From Nitrospina sp. (GTDB lineage Bacteria > Nitrospinota > Nitrospinia > Nitrospinales > Nitrospinaceae), in the NCBI GenBank assembly GCA_004357365.1, contig SMVT01000155.1:1-7428 (forward strand): a DNA stretch of 7,428 nucleotides. Reading direction: 5' to 3'. A program made the position numbers and the translations under genes. A model generated the notes under the pieces. It saw only the letters and a program-made list of their open reading frames with translations. It did not search any database and had not been told where the DNA came from. Position 1 is the stretch's first letter. Every line of letters begins with the position of its first letter. Positions 1 to 5,473 of the stretch are shown in pieces.

Positions 1-543
1 CTCCTCTTGTTCTATAGACCGTTTCAGCAGGGCCAAACCGTTTTTGAGGGTGGCATCGGCGACCAGGCTGCCCACATTCAACCGCATTCCGCCGATCAGG
101 CTTTCATCGACACTCGCTTCGATGATCGCGCTTTTACCCAGAACCCGTTCCAGAGTGGACTTCAGCTTTTTTAACTGTTTGTCGTTCAGGGGATGGGCGC
201 TGACCACATTCACTCGGACCTGATTCATCCGTTTGGCAACTGCATTTTCAAAAAATTCGGTGATGTTTTTCAGAAATATCATTTTGTTGCGATCGACCAG
301 AAGTTTCAGCAGATTGCGCACCTCGTCCAAAGCGGATACACGGTCGCACATTTCCTTGACCAGAGCCGCCTTGTTTTCCCGGGGAAACCCGGGATGGAGG
401 AAAAACCGGTTCAGGTTGGGTTCGGTCTGGAACGCGTCCTGAAACCACCTCAGGTTTTCCAGCGCGGTTTGCAGGCGTTTGTCGTCGGAAATGGAGCCCG
501 ACAACGCTTCCGCAAACCGTTTGCCTATCTGGTTCTCGATCAT
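1..543 (-). CDS. atpH: F1Fo ATP synthase subunit delta, 3' end cut by window edge
   Basis: Delta subunit of the F1Fo ATP synthase (OSCP-type), which joins the top of the F1 head to the peripheral b stalk at the cytoplasmic face of the membrane. The minus-strand frame from the ATG at 543-541 stays open for 181 codons to position 1, where the window ends; the family is usually about 175-185 residues, so only the last codons and stop are probably missing. It opens MIENQIGKRFAEAL, like the family's N-terminal helix, and near the end has the conserved VDESLIGGM stretch (residues 145-153) followed by a short beta segment and an amphipathic helix, as in the delta C-terminal domain. An in-frame TGA lies just upstream, so this ATG is the earliest possible start. 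No Shine-Dalgarno is visible. It follows atpF by 46 bases. The identification is firm from sequence and position. Confidence 0.93.
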   Translation of the reverse strand, partial: MIENQIGKRFAEALSGSISDDKRLQTALENLRWFQDAFQTEPNLNRFFLHPGFPRENKAALVKEMCDRVSALDEVRNLLKLLVDRNKMIFLKNITEFFENAVAKRMNQVRVNVVSAHPLNDKQLKKLKSTLERVLGKSAIIEASVDESLIGGMRLNVGSLVADATLKNGLALLKRSIEQEE

Positions 544-589
544 AACAAGGGATCAGACATAAATTTAATGAGAGACGACGGCCCTCCAG

Positions 590-1105
590 TCAGGCCTGTT
601 TTTCCATGCTGCCCACCACTTCGTCGATGGATTCGTCCACCAGCCGGTTTTTATCGTCTTCCGTCAACGCGCGTTTCAAAATCTTTTCCGCCGAGGTGAT
701 GGTCAGGGCGGAAACATAACCCCGGATTTCGGCCAGAATCTTGTTGCGCGCCACATGAATTTCGTGCTCGGCCTCCTTCAGCATCTGGCGGCATTTAGCC
801 TGGGTTTCGTTCAGGGTTTTCTCCTGATTTTTACGCGCTTCTTCACCGGCCAACTGGACAATGGTAAGGGCCTTATCACGCGCGGTCTGGAGCTGATTTT
901 CAAAATCCAGCTTCAACTTTTCCGCTACCGCCTTGATATCCGCGGCGCCTTTCAAATCGCCTTCGATTTTTTTCTGGCGGGCCTCCAAAATGTTGAAAAT
1001 CGGAGGGAAGGCATACTTCTTCATCACGAACATGAAAATGCCGAATGAAATGACCGACCAAAATATTAAAGTTGAGAATATTTCTATTTGCTGAAATTGC
1101 GGCAT
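590..1105 (-). CDS. atpF: F1Fo ATP synthase subunit b
   Basis: Subunit b forms the peripheral stalk that holds F1 against rotation, anchored in the membrane by one helix. The 171-residue product has a single hydrophobic segment at about residues 10-28, then the KKYAFPPI / ILEARQKKI transition (29-47) typical of b, and a long charged helix rich in Ala, Lys, Glu and Arg through about residue 145, as expected for the right-handed coiled coil that dimerises. The C-terminal part (about 148-171) is the region that would contact delta. Only one b-type gene is present between atpE and atpH, so the stalk is inferred to be a b homodimer, unless a b' gene lies elsewhere. The start ATG has only a weak GGGA 8 bases upstream. 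It lies 78 bases after atpE, a gap that contains a hairpin, and 46 bases before atpH. Confidence 0.96.
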   Translation of the reverse strand: MPQFQQIEIFSTLIFWSVISFGIFMFVMKKYAFPPIFNILEARQKKIEGDLKGAADIKAVAEKLKLDFENQLQTARDKALTIVQLAGEEARKNQEKTLNETQAKCRQMLKEAEHEIHVARNKILAEIRGYVSALTITSAEKILKRALTEDDKNRLVDESIDEVVGSMEKQA

Positions 1106-1152
1106 TTTCTTAATCCCAAAAAGTGACTATTGATTACAACCCGCCCGTCTTT

Positions 1153-1173
1153 GCCCGAAGTTTTCACCCGGGC
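1153..1173 (-). promoter_or_regulatory. Intercistronic hairpin between atpE and atpF
   Basis: Read on the minus (mRNA) strand, GCCCG and CGGGC form a perfect 5-bp stem around an 11-base loop. Within that loop GT and AC could close a GAAA tetraloop of the stable GNRA type. It begins 10 bases after the atpE stop codon and is not followed by a T-run, so it does not look like an intrinsic terminator. A 3'-end stabilising or processing element for the atpE message is the more natural reading, but this is inference. Confidence 0.45.
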
Positions 1174-1183
1174 CCGCTAACAA

Positions 1184-1420
1184 TCAAGCAGTGGGAATGT
1201 AACCCATAATAATGAACGCCAGCACCAATGCAAACAGGGCAATCGCTTCACATAGAGCAAATCCGATCCAGCAATATTTTCCAACCCGGGCTTCCGCATT
1301 GGGCTGTCGTCCGACCGTCTCAATGGTTTTGCCAAAAATGTAAGCGATTCCCAGGCCGGCGCCGTTGAAACCAACCGCACACAATCCCATACCTATTAAA
1401 CCCGCAACACTTGGATCCAT
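1184..1420 (-). CDS. atpE: F1Fo ATP synthase subunit c (proteolipid)
   Basis: Subunit c forms the membrane rotor ring that carries ions through Fo. The product is 78 residues: helix 1 (about 5-32) with a glycine pattern G17, G20, G22, G24; the polar loop RQP (38-40); and helix 2 (about 50-74) with the ion-binding carboxylate E58 in the stretch GFALCEAI. Position 25 is Ile where sodium-type rings have Gln, and Ala follows E58 where sodium types have Ser or Thr, so a proton ring is inferred. I chose the ATG at 1420-1418 over an in-frame one at 1471: it has a strong GAGGAG with 7-base spacing, begins with the c-like MDPSVAGLIG, and does not overlap atpB. A hairpin follows the stop. The strong ribosome site contrasts with its weak neighbours and suits the many c copies needed per enzyme. 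Confidence 0.96.
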   Translation of the reverse strand: MDPSVAGLIGMGLCAVGFNGAGLGIAYIFGKTIETVGRQPNAEARVGKYCWIGFALCEAIALFALVLAFIIMGYIPTA

Positions 1421-1427
1421 TCCACCT

Positions 1428-1433
1428 CTCCTC
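1428..1433 (-). promoter_or_regulatory. Strong ribosome binding site of atpE
   Basis: On the minus strand GAGGAG lies 7 bases before the ATG at 1420, within a purine-rich stretch (GAGGAGAGGTGGA). It is the clearest Shine-Dalgarno in the window and decides the atpE start over the upstream in-frame ATG at 1471. Confidence 0.85.
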
Positions 1434-1451
1434 AAATTTTTAGTTATCAGA

Positions 1452-2183
1452 TCAATGCATTTTGATGACATCGCCTATATAAAAACAGGTCAATGTCGTG
1501 AAAATATAAGCTTGGATAAAAGCGACCATAAGTTCCAAGCCATTGATGGCTATGGTAAACCCAAAAGGCAGCACACCTATGAACCACGGCAGCGACAGGG
1601 TCATACCAAATAAAACCGCCAAAATAGTATGGCCTGCCGTCATGTTGGCGAACAAACGCACCGCCAACGAGAAGGGGCGCGCCAGCATGCTGATGATTTC
1701 AATGGGAATCATCAACGGAATCAGAATTTTAGGGATGCCCGCAGGCAACAGGATTCCAAAAAAGCGCAGACCGTGGCGTCCGAACCCAATGAGCAGGGTC
1801 ATAAGAAATATAAATAGCGCAAAGGTCCCGGTGACCACCAGCTGGCTGGTCAGGGTGTACGAGCCGGGAAACAAGCCGATCACATTGCAACTGAGAATGA
1901 AAAAAAACAACGAAGCGACGAAGGGGAAAAATTTCCTCTCTTCCTTACCGATGAATTCATCCACCAGCCCTCTCAGAAAGAGCAGAGCCATTTCAGCAAC
2001 GCTCTGTAATTTGGTCGGCACCAGGCGGACGCCTTTTTGTCTAATCAGCATGAACATGCCGAAAACCAGCGCCAGCCCGACCCACATGATGAAAATGCCC
2101 TTGTTGAGGGAAATATCGATCCCCATGAGGTTCAAATGAACTAAAGGATGCAACTCAAAATGATGTAAGGGATTTTCTTTCAT
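1452..2183 (-). CDS. atpB: F1Fo ATP synthase subunit a
   Basis: Subunit a is the membrane stator that provides the two proton half-channels beside the c ring. The 243-residue product is highly hydrophobic with about five or six membrane segments. The signature helix carries RPFSLAVRLFANMTAGH (169-185), in which R176 is the position of the essential arginine. The last helix has E217 and Q224, seven apart, matching the His/Glu and Gln positions that line the channel in E. coli (H245 and Q252). The N-terminus contains HPLVHLNLMG, a typical periplasmic lead-in. The ATG at 2183 follows the stop of the atpZ-like gene by 8 bases and has no good Shine-Dalgarno (a GGAGAAGG lies about 15 bases away), so translational coupling is likely. 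The atpE start is 31 bases downstream of its stop. Confidence 0.97.
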   Translation of the reverse strand: MKENPLHHFELHPLVHLNLMGIDISLNKGIFIMWVGLALVFGMFMLIRQKGVRLVPTKLQSVAEMALLFLRGLVDEFIGKEERKFFPFVASLFFFILSCNVIGLFPGSYTLTSQLVVTGTFALFIFLMTLLIGFGRHGLRFFGILLPAGIPKILIPLMIPIEIISMLARPFSLAVRLFANMTAGHTILAVLFGMTLSLPWFIGVLPFGFTIAINGLELMVAFIQAYIFTTLTCFYIGDVIKMH

Positions 2184-2191
2184 CGATACCG

Positions 2192-2452
2192 CTAAAGACC
2201 TTCTCCATTGGGGGTTTGATCCCCGTTGTTTTTATCTTCGTCGACCTGCAGGCCCATAGCTGTCCGGTACACGCGCAAGCAACCGGCCGCCCCCCCGAAT
2301 ATGACACCGGCCAAAATGCCCCACGGCCGGGTATTAAAAAAATGATCAATGGCGTACCCCATGAGCACACCGATCATGGTAGTGACCACCATTTCTGTAC
2401 CCAGACGAAACGCCAAACCCAAACCTTGCTGGAGACCGCTTCCCTTGTTCAT
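2192..2452 (-). CDS. atpZ: AtpZ/AtpI-family small membrane protein of the ATP synthase operon
   Basis: This 86-residue protein has two membrane segments (about 18-36 and 44-62) joined by a short turn, and a hydrophilic acidic tail. Conserved small residues and the turn G28, G32, D36, P43-W44, G49, G53-G54 and G57 match the ATPase_gene1 (AtpZ/AtpI) family, whose members head atp operons and have been linked to magnesium or calcium supply and to c-ring assembly. It is half the size of the four-helix E. coli-type AtpI, and no such AtpI lies between it and atpB, so it may be the only assembly-type protein here. The ATG at 2452 has no Shine-Dalgarno. It is the first gene of the operon, and atpB begins 8 bases after its stop. 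Family assignment is good; the exact function is not settled by sequence. Confidence 0.82.
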   Translation of the reverse strand: MNKGSGLQQGLGLAFRLGTEMVVTTMIGVLMGYAIDHFFNTRPWGILAGVIFGGAAGCLRVYRTAMGLQVDEDKNNGDQTPNGEGL

Positions 2453-2631
2453 TTGTTTATTGGCGGGGCGTATCCTGACCCCCCGGCCTGAACAGGCGCA
2501 ATGCGAGTCAAGGGGATACTGTTTACCTTATCCTCAGGTCTCCCGCTTGGGGGAAAACCTGCATTCAATAAACTGTCAAAAAGCGGAATGAAATTCAGAT
2601 TCGTTTGGAAGAAAATCTGCCAGGCTGACCG

Positions 2632-2668
2632 AAATTCCCCGAACTTCGTAAAATTCCCGGAAAATTCC
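2632..2668. repeat. Short AAATTCC repeats in the atp leader
   Basis: AAATTCCCC (2632-2640), AAAATTCC (2650-2657) and AAAATTCC (2661-2668) lie close together. The last two are identical 8-mers spaced 11 bases apart, about one helical turn, and between them sits the small palindrome TTCC-C-GGAA (2654-2662). This could be a protein-binding site or simply AT-rich promoter DNA; nothing in the sequence identifies a regulator. Confidence 0.4.
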
Positions 2669-2732
2669 ATTAAGAGGTCAAAAATAATTTATCAAGTGGC
2701 TATCGACTCCAGGTCCGGGCAAAAACGGTAAG

Positions 2733-2799
2733 AATGACCCGAAACCCCTGAAATGCCCCAACTCACTGAGAGGTTTCATAATAAGGGGTTCGGCTCATT
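2733..2799. repeat. Long imperfect inverted repeat
   Basis: The arms 2733-2749 and 2784-2799 are complementary apart from one mismatch and one extra base, around a 34-base loop. In RNA from either strand this gives a stem of about 15-16 pairs. On the minus strand, downstream of the ferredoxin gene, the second arm is followed after about 9 bases by five T. It could be a weak terminator for the ferredoxin transcript or a leader structure for the atp operon. The role is inference. Confidence 0.5.
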
Positions 2800-2897
2800 T
2801 AATCAAGCGGAACTACAGTTTGTTAGGGGAAAAACCCGGCCCAGGTGAGGACACCCACCGTCCCCGCCCACTTTCAATTCGTTCGATTTCCCGTTAA

Positions 2898-3224
2898 TCA
2901 ATAAGGGAGCTCGCCGTAGGTTTTTTCGTATTCATCAATGGGGATCATATCGATGGCATCCCAGGGGCACCCCTCAAGAACCGTGTCCATCGGCCCTTTG
3001 GTGATGCACTTTTTACAACCGATGCACAGCAGGGGGTCCACATCCACTCGGATGAAAATCGGTGCATCGGGGTTTGGGACTTCAAACATGCACAGATCCA
3101 CCGGGCATTCGGTGATGCAAATCGGGGAACCGGCGCACCCGGTGCAGGCGTCGTTGATCACCGCCATTAATTTGGGCTTTCGCTTCCTTTTAACGTTTCT
3201 TTTTTCTCGTTCGGCTACGGCCAT
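2898..3224 (-). CDS. Dicluster [4Fe-4S] ferredoxin with enlarged cluster loops
   Basis: This 108-residue protein is a soluble iron-sulphur electron carrier by motif. Nine cysteines are visible. The first motif is C27-x2-C30-x5-C36-x3-C40-P and the second C67-x2-C70-x2-C73-x12-C86-P. Classical 2[4Fe-4S] ferredoxins have C-x2-C-x2-C-x3-C-P twice, so the first has three extra residues before its third cysteine and the second about nine extra before its last. C45 is additional. Residues 5-18 are strongly basic (KRNVKRKRKPK), odd for a ferredoxin. A start at M20 (3167) would remove this tail, but neither ATG has a good Shine-Dalgarno; I keep the longer form, which follows an in-frame stop. It stands alone, divergent from holB. 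The redox partner is unknown; an oxidoreductase of central carbon metabolism is only a guess. Confidence 0.88.
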   Translation of the reverse strand: MAVAEREKRNVKRKRKPKLMAVINDACTGCAGSPICITECPVDLCMFEVPNPDAPIFIRVDVDPLLCIGCKKCITKGPMDTVLEGCPWDAIDMIPIDEYEKTYGELPY

Positions 3225-3366
3225 TTTGCAACACTTTATGGAAGATGGATCATAAGATTATTTTATCAAAAGTGGCTTCGATGTATAGCAAATTCCCGGC
3301 TCCCATGCAAGCTTTTGGTATGAGAGTGAGCCTTGCCCTCAAGAATAAAGCCGGGACCGGGGCCGG

Positions 3367-3394
3367 GCGCCTTTCCCTTTACAGTTAGAGGCGC
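3367..3394. repeat. Stem-loop GCGCCTTT / AGAGGCGC
   Basis: An 8-bp stem with one G-U pair surrounds a 12-base loop and is followed on the plus strand by TTATTATAAG. It resembles a terminator in shape, but no plus-strand gene lies upstream. It also overlaps the possible promoter elements, so it may be an operator-like or leader structure, or chance. Confidence 0.35.
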
Positions 3395-3404
3395 TTATTA
3401 TAAG
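3378..3404 (+). promoter_or_regulatory. Possible sigma-70-type promoter for the holB operon
   Basis: TTTACA (3378-3383, five of six to consensus) and TATAAG (3399-3404, five of six) are separated by 15 bases, slightly short of the usual 16-18. The transcript would carry a leader of about 120 bases including the twin hairpins. The same DNA gives a perfect TATAAT on the minus strand (3402-3397) but without a matching -35. Weak call. Confidence 0.25.
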
Positions 3405-3431
3405 ATGAATCGTTACGGCTTGGGGTGTTTG

Positions 3432-3466
3432 CTGTCCGGGCCGGGACAGTTTCCGGGCTCCGGAAA
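3432..3466. repeat. Two abutting perfect hairpins upstream of holB
   Basis: CTGTCC (3432-3437) pairs with GGACAG (3444-3449) around a six-base loop. The very next base begins TTTCCGG (3450-3456), which pairs with CCGGAAA (3460-3466) around a three-base GCT loop. Neither is followed by a T-run on either strand, so they are not typical terminators. They could be a leader RNA structure or protein-binding palindromes. Confidence 0.55.
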
Positions 3467-3500
3467 ACACAGATTATGCACATTATCGTTTGGTTCAAAC

Positions 3501-3522
3501 GTTTAAATATATGGGTTTAAAT
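3501..3522. repeat. GTTTAAAT direct repeat just before holB
   Basis: GTTTAAAT occurs at 3501-3508 and again at 3515-3522, 14 bases apart, with the palindrome AAACGTTT (3497-3504) overlapping the first copy. It ends 8 bases before the holB ATG and takes the place where a Shine-Dalgarno would be expected. It could be an operator or AT-rich promoter DNA; the role is unknown. Confidence 0.35.
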
Positions 3523-3530
3523 CAAAAATC

Positions 3531-4541
3531 ATGTCTTTTGAGCGCATCCTTGGCCAAGGCCAGGCGAAACATATATTAGGTCAGGCTCTATCCCGGGACC
3601 GGCTGTCCCACGCCTATCTGTTCTACGGGCCTGAAAGCGTTGGCAAAAAACTCTTGGCGATCGAATTCGCCAAGGCCCTGAACTGCCTCTCCCCCGGCAC
3701 CGAAGACGCCTGCGGCACCTGCGACTCCTGCCGCAAAATCGACCACCGCGTTCACCCCGATTTCTTTTTCCTCGAGCCGACCCTGTCCACCCCCACCGCA
3801 CGGGAACCGGCCATCAAAATCGACGATATCCGGGAACTGCAGAAAAAGCTGGGCTTCCTGCCCTACCAAGGCCAAACCAAGGTGGCGGTGATCGACCAGG
3901 CGGAAAAAATGAATCTCCAGGCCTGCAACGCTTTTCTGAAAACCCTGGAGGAACCGCCGTCCGCCACCATCCTCATCCTGACCACATCTAATATCAACCA
4001 GCTGTTGCCGACGATGATTTCACGCTGTCAGGGCATCAAGTTCAACCCCCTGCCGCCGGAGGCCATCCGGGAAATCCTGCTGAGCCGGGGAGAAGAAACA
4101 ATGGACCCGGCCGAGGTCGATGTGCGGGTCGGCCGCTCCCAGGGACAGGTATCCCGCGCCCTTGGCGACGAAGCCACGCAAACCGCGTCCTATCGGCCGG
4201 AGATGATCCGGCTGATCGATCAGGTCTCCTTTCGGCGAATGGACCTGCTGTTCCAATGGTCAAAAGCCAGGGCCAAGGGCAGCGAACCGCTGTCCCCCAT
4301 TCTGGAAGAGATGCTCGGCCTGATCCGGGACATGGCCTTTATCCGTTCAGGCGGATCGCCCGGCCAGTTGTTCAACCGGGATTTACTGGCGGAACTGGAA
4401 CCGGTAGCGCGCACCAAGCCGCTGTCGGTATTGTTGGAGATGGCCGACGCGGTCTATCGGACGCAGAACGCGTTATCGGGCAACGCCAACCGCCAGCTGG
4501 CTCTGGAAACCCTGCTGTTGGATTTTTGCGAGGCGGCCTGA
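3531..4541 (+). CDS. holB: DNA polymerase III subunit delta prime (clamp loader)
   Basis: Delta prime is the stator-like subunit of the clamp-loader complex that places the beta sliding clamp on primed DNA. The 336-residue protein starts FERILGQGQAKHILGQAL, then has SHAYLFYGPESVGKK (26-40), a P-loop-shaped segment ending GKK rather than GKT/S, so nucleotide binding is probably lost, as in E. coli delta prime. Zinc ligands C52, C61, C64 and C67 follow, then KVAVIDQAEKM (117-127) at the Walker B place, FLKTLEEPP (135-143), and the conserved SRC (164-166) that supplies an arginine finger. The C-terminal third (about 225-336) is the helical collar domain. The start has no Shine-Dalgarno but fits the family start exactly. 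It is first in a likely operon, with ricT beginning one base after its stop. dnaX could resemble it, but the length and lost P-loop favour holB. Confidence 0.93.
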   Translation: MSFERILGQGQAKHILGQALSRDRLSHAYLFYGPESVGKKLLAIEFAKALNCLSPGTEDACGTCDSCRKIDHRVHPDFFFLEPTLSTPTAREPAIKIDDIRELQKKLGFLPYQGQTKVAVIDQAEKMNLQACNAFLKTLEEPPSATILILTTSNINQLLPTMISRCQGIKFNPLPPEAIREILLSRGEETMDPAEVDVRVGRSQGQVSRALGDEATQTASYRPEMIRLIDQVSFRRMDLLFQWSKARAKGSEPLSPILEEMLGLIRDMAFIRSGGSPGQLFNRDLLAELEPVARTKPLSVLLEMADAVYRTQNALSGNANRQLALETLLLDFCEAA

Positions 4542-4542
4542 G

Positions 4543-5451
4543 ATGGAACAACCCAGGAAACTCAAACGCGAATGCCCAAAGAAAGAACAGGCGAAACAGC
4601 CGCCGGGTCCGCCGCCTAAATTTGTGATCGGAGTCCGGGTGCGGGGATCGCTCAAGTCGGAGCCGTGCAATCCGCACACCCTGATACTCCGGGTCGGCAT
4701 GCAGGTCATGGTCGACACCCCCGACGGTCCCAAAATGGGACAGGTGATTTCCAACAAAATCATTAATATTCGCAAAGATCCCGGTTTCGCCCCGCCCGGA
4801 ATTCTGCGCATCGCCGACGAAAAAGACCTGGCCAAAGAGAAAAATCAGAAAGAACGGGAATCGAACGCCTCCCTCCTGTGCTGGTCGCTGATCGATCAAC
4901 TGGGCCTGGCGATGAACCTGAGCCGGGTGGTCTATTTCGAAGAAACGAACAAATCGATGTTTTATTTCACCGCCGAAGGACGCATCGATTTCCGCGCACT
5001 GGTCAAGCAACTCGCCGCCAAACTGCGGCACCGCATTGAAATGCGCCAGGTCGGCGTGCGGGATGAGGCCAAGGCCATCACCGGCCACGGAATCTGCGGG
5101 CAATCGCTGTGCTGTTCCACCTTCCTGCCGGAGTTCACCCCGGTCACCATCCGCATGGCCAAGGATCAGGGACTGACCCTCAACCCCAGCAAAATTTCCG
5201 GCGTGTGCGGACGCCTCATGTGCTGTCTCCAATACGAGCACGACCTCTACCGGAGCATGATCAAGGAGCTTCCCAAGGTCGGCAAAATGATCGACACCCC
5301 GGAAGGCCCCGGCAAGGTGGTCAAAAACGATATCCTGAAACAGGTCGTCACGGTTCGCCTTGATGATGACTACACGGTATACTATCATCTGGACGAGCTT
5401 CGGGATTATCTGAAAAAACCTCAGGAAAAATCCGCGGCCCCAACCTCGTAA
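4543..5451 (+). CDS. ricT: PSP1-family regulatory iron-sulphur protein, RicT/YaaT-like
   Basis: The 302-residue product belongs to the PSP1 C-terminal domain family, whose Bacillus member RicT (YaaT) is part of the RicAFT (Y) complex that binds [4Fe-4S] clusters and influences RNase Y-dependent mRNA maturation. It has a basic, proline-rich N-terminus (1-26), a beta-rich region beginning FVIGVRVRG (27-35) with VGMQVMVDTPDGPKMGQV (51-68), a charged linker (93-108), and the core from about 120 on. Two cysteine motifs of the same shape stand out: GICGQSLCC (183-191) and GVCGRLMCC (220-228), the latter in the very conserved KISGVCGRLMCCLQYE. The tail repeats a VGKMIDTPEGPGKVV theme (246-260). The ATG follows the holB stop by one base with GAGG about 9 bases upstream, so coupling is likely. 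Whether RNase Y is the partner in this organism cannot be told here. Confidence 0.87.
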   Translation: MEQPRKLKRECPKKEQAKQPPGPPPKFVIGVRVRGSLKSEPCNPHTLILRVGMQVMVDTPDGPKMGQVISNKIINIRKDPGFAPPGILRIADEKDLAKEKNQKERESNASLLCWSLIDQLGLAMNLSRVVYFEETNKSMFYFTAEGRIDFRALVKQLAAKLRHRIEMRQVGVRDEAKAITGHGICGQSLCCSTFLPEFTPVTIRMAKDQGLTLNPSKISGVCGRLMCCLQYEHDLYRSMIKELPKVGKMIDTPEGPGKVVKNDILKQVVTVRLDDDYTVYYHLDELRDYLKKPQEKSAAPTS

Positions 5452-5473
5452 CCTTTTACCCGTTCAACCCGTA

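Larger units (their letters stand above)
2453..2897. other. Non-coding leader between the ferredoxin gene and the atp operon
   Basis: These 445 bases hold no convincing gene; the reading frames here have no recognisable protein character and no ribosome sites. The atp promoter should lie here. On the minus strand a perfect TTGACA occurs at 2579-2574, but no matching -10 lies at 16-18 bases, so I do not call a promoter. The stretch also contains AAAATTCC repeats (2632-2668), a long imperfect inverted repeat (2733-2799) and GC-rich DNA just past the ferredoxin stop, where a weak terminator could lie: GGTG/CACC then CCGGG and five T on the minus strand, about 2829-2863. Confidence 0.6.
3225..3530. 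other. Divergent intergenic region between ferredoxin and holB
   Basis: These 306 bases separate two genes pointing away from each other, so promoters for both should lie here. I see no gene. Contents: three CCGG units at a 6-base period (3351-3366), a GCGCCTTT/AGAGGCGC stem (3367-3394), a candidate promoter (3378-3404), two abutting perfect hairpins (3432-3466) and a GTTTAAAT direct repeat (3501-3522). For the ferredoxin, a poor minus-strand match TTGCTA / 18 bases / GATAAA lies at about 3286-3257, too weak to list on its own. Confidence 0.6.

Noticed and set aside
540..560. Six-codon reading frame (MSDPLL) on the minus strand whose TGA overlaps the atpH ATG
   Set aside because: It looks like a leader peptide for coupling, but it has no ribosome site and is short enough to be chance.
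1421..1471. Longer atpE start giving 17 extra residues
   Set aside because: It overlaps the end of atpB, adds a charged segment foreign to c subunits, and the internal ATG has a strong Shine-Dalgarno.
2574..2579. Perfect TTGACA on the minus strand as -35 of the atp promoter
   Set aside because: The sequence 16-18 bases downstream is TTTTCCCC-like, not a -10 element.
2501..2731. 76-codon plus-strand frame in the atp leader
   Set aside because: No ribosome site, no family resemblance, and it runs through the repeat-rich non-coding DNA.
3421..3460. Possible G-quadruplex (four G-runs)
   Set aside because: Loops of about 12 and 9 bases are too long for a confident call, and the same bases form better hairpins.
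3489..3505. GGTTCAAAC, resembling the T-arm of a tRNA
   Set aside because: The bases flanking TTCAAAC do not pair as a 5-bp T-stem, and no acceptor or anticodon arms are present.
4372..5388. Long open frame on the minus strand opposite holB and ricT
   Set aside because: It is an antisense shadow of codon-biased genes; the product has no family character and both opposite genes are clearly real.
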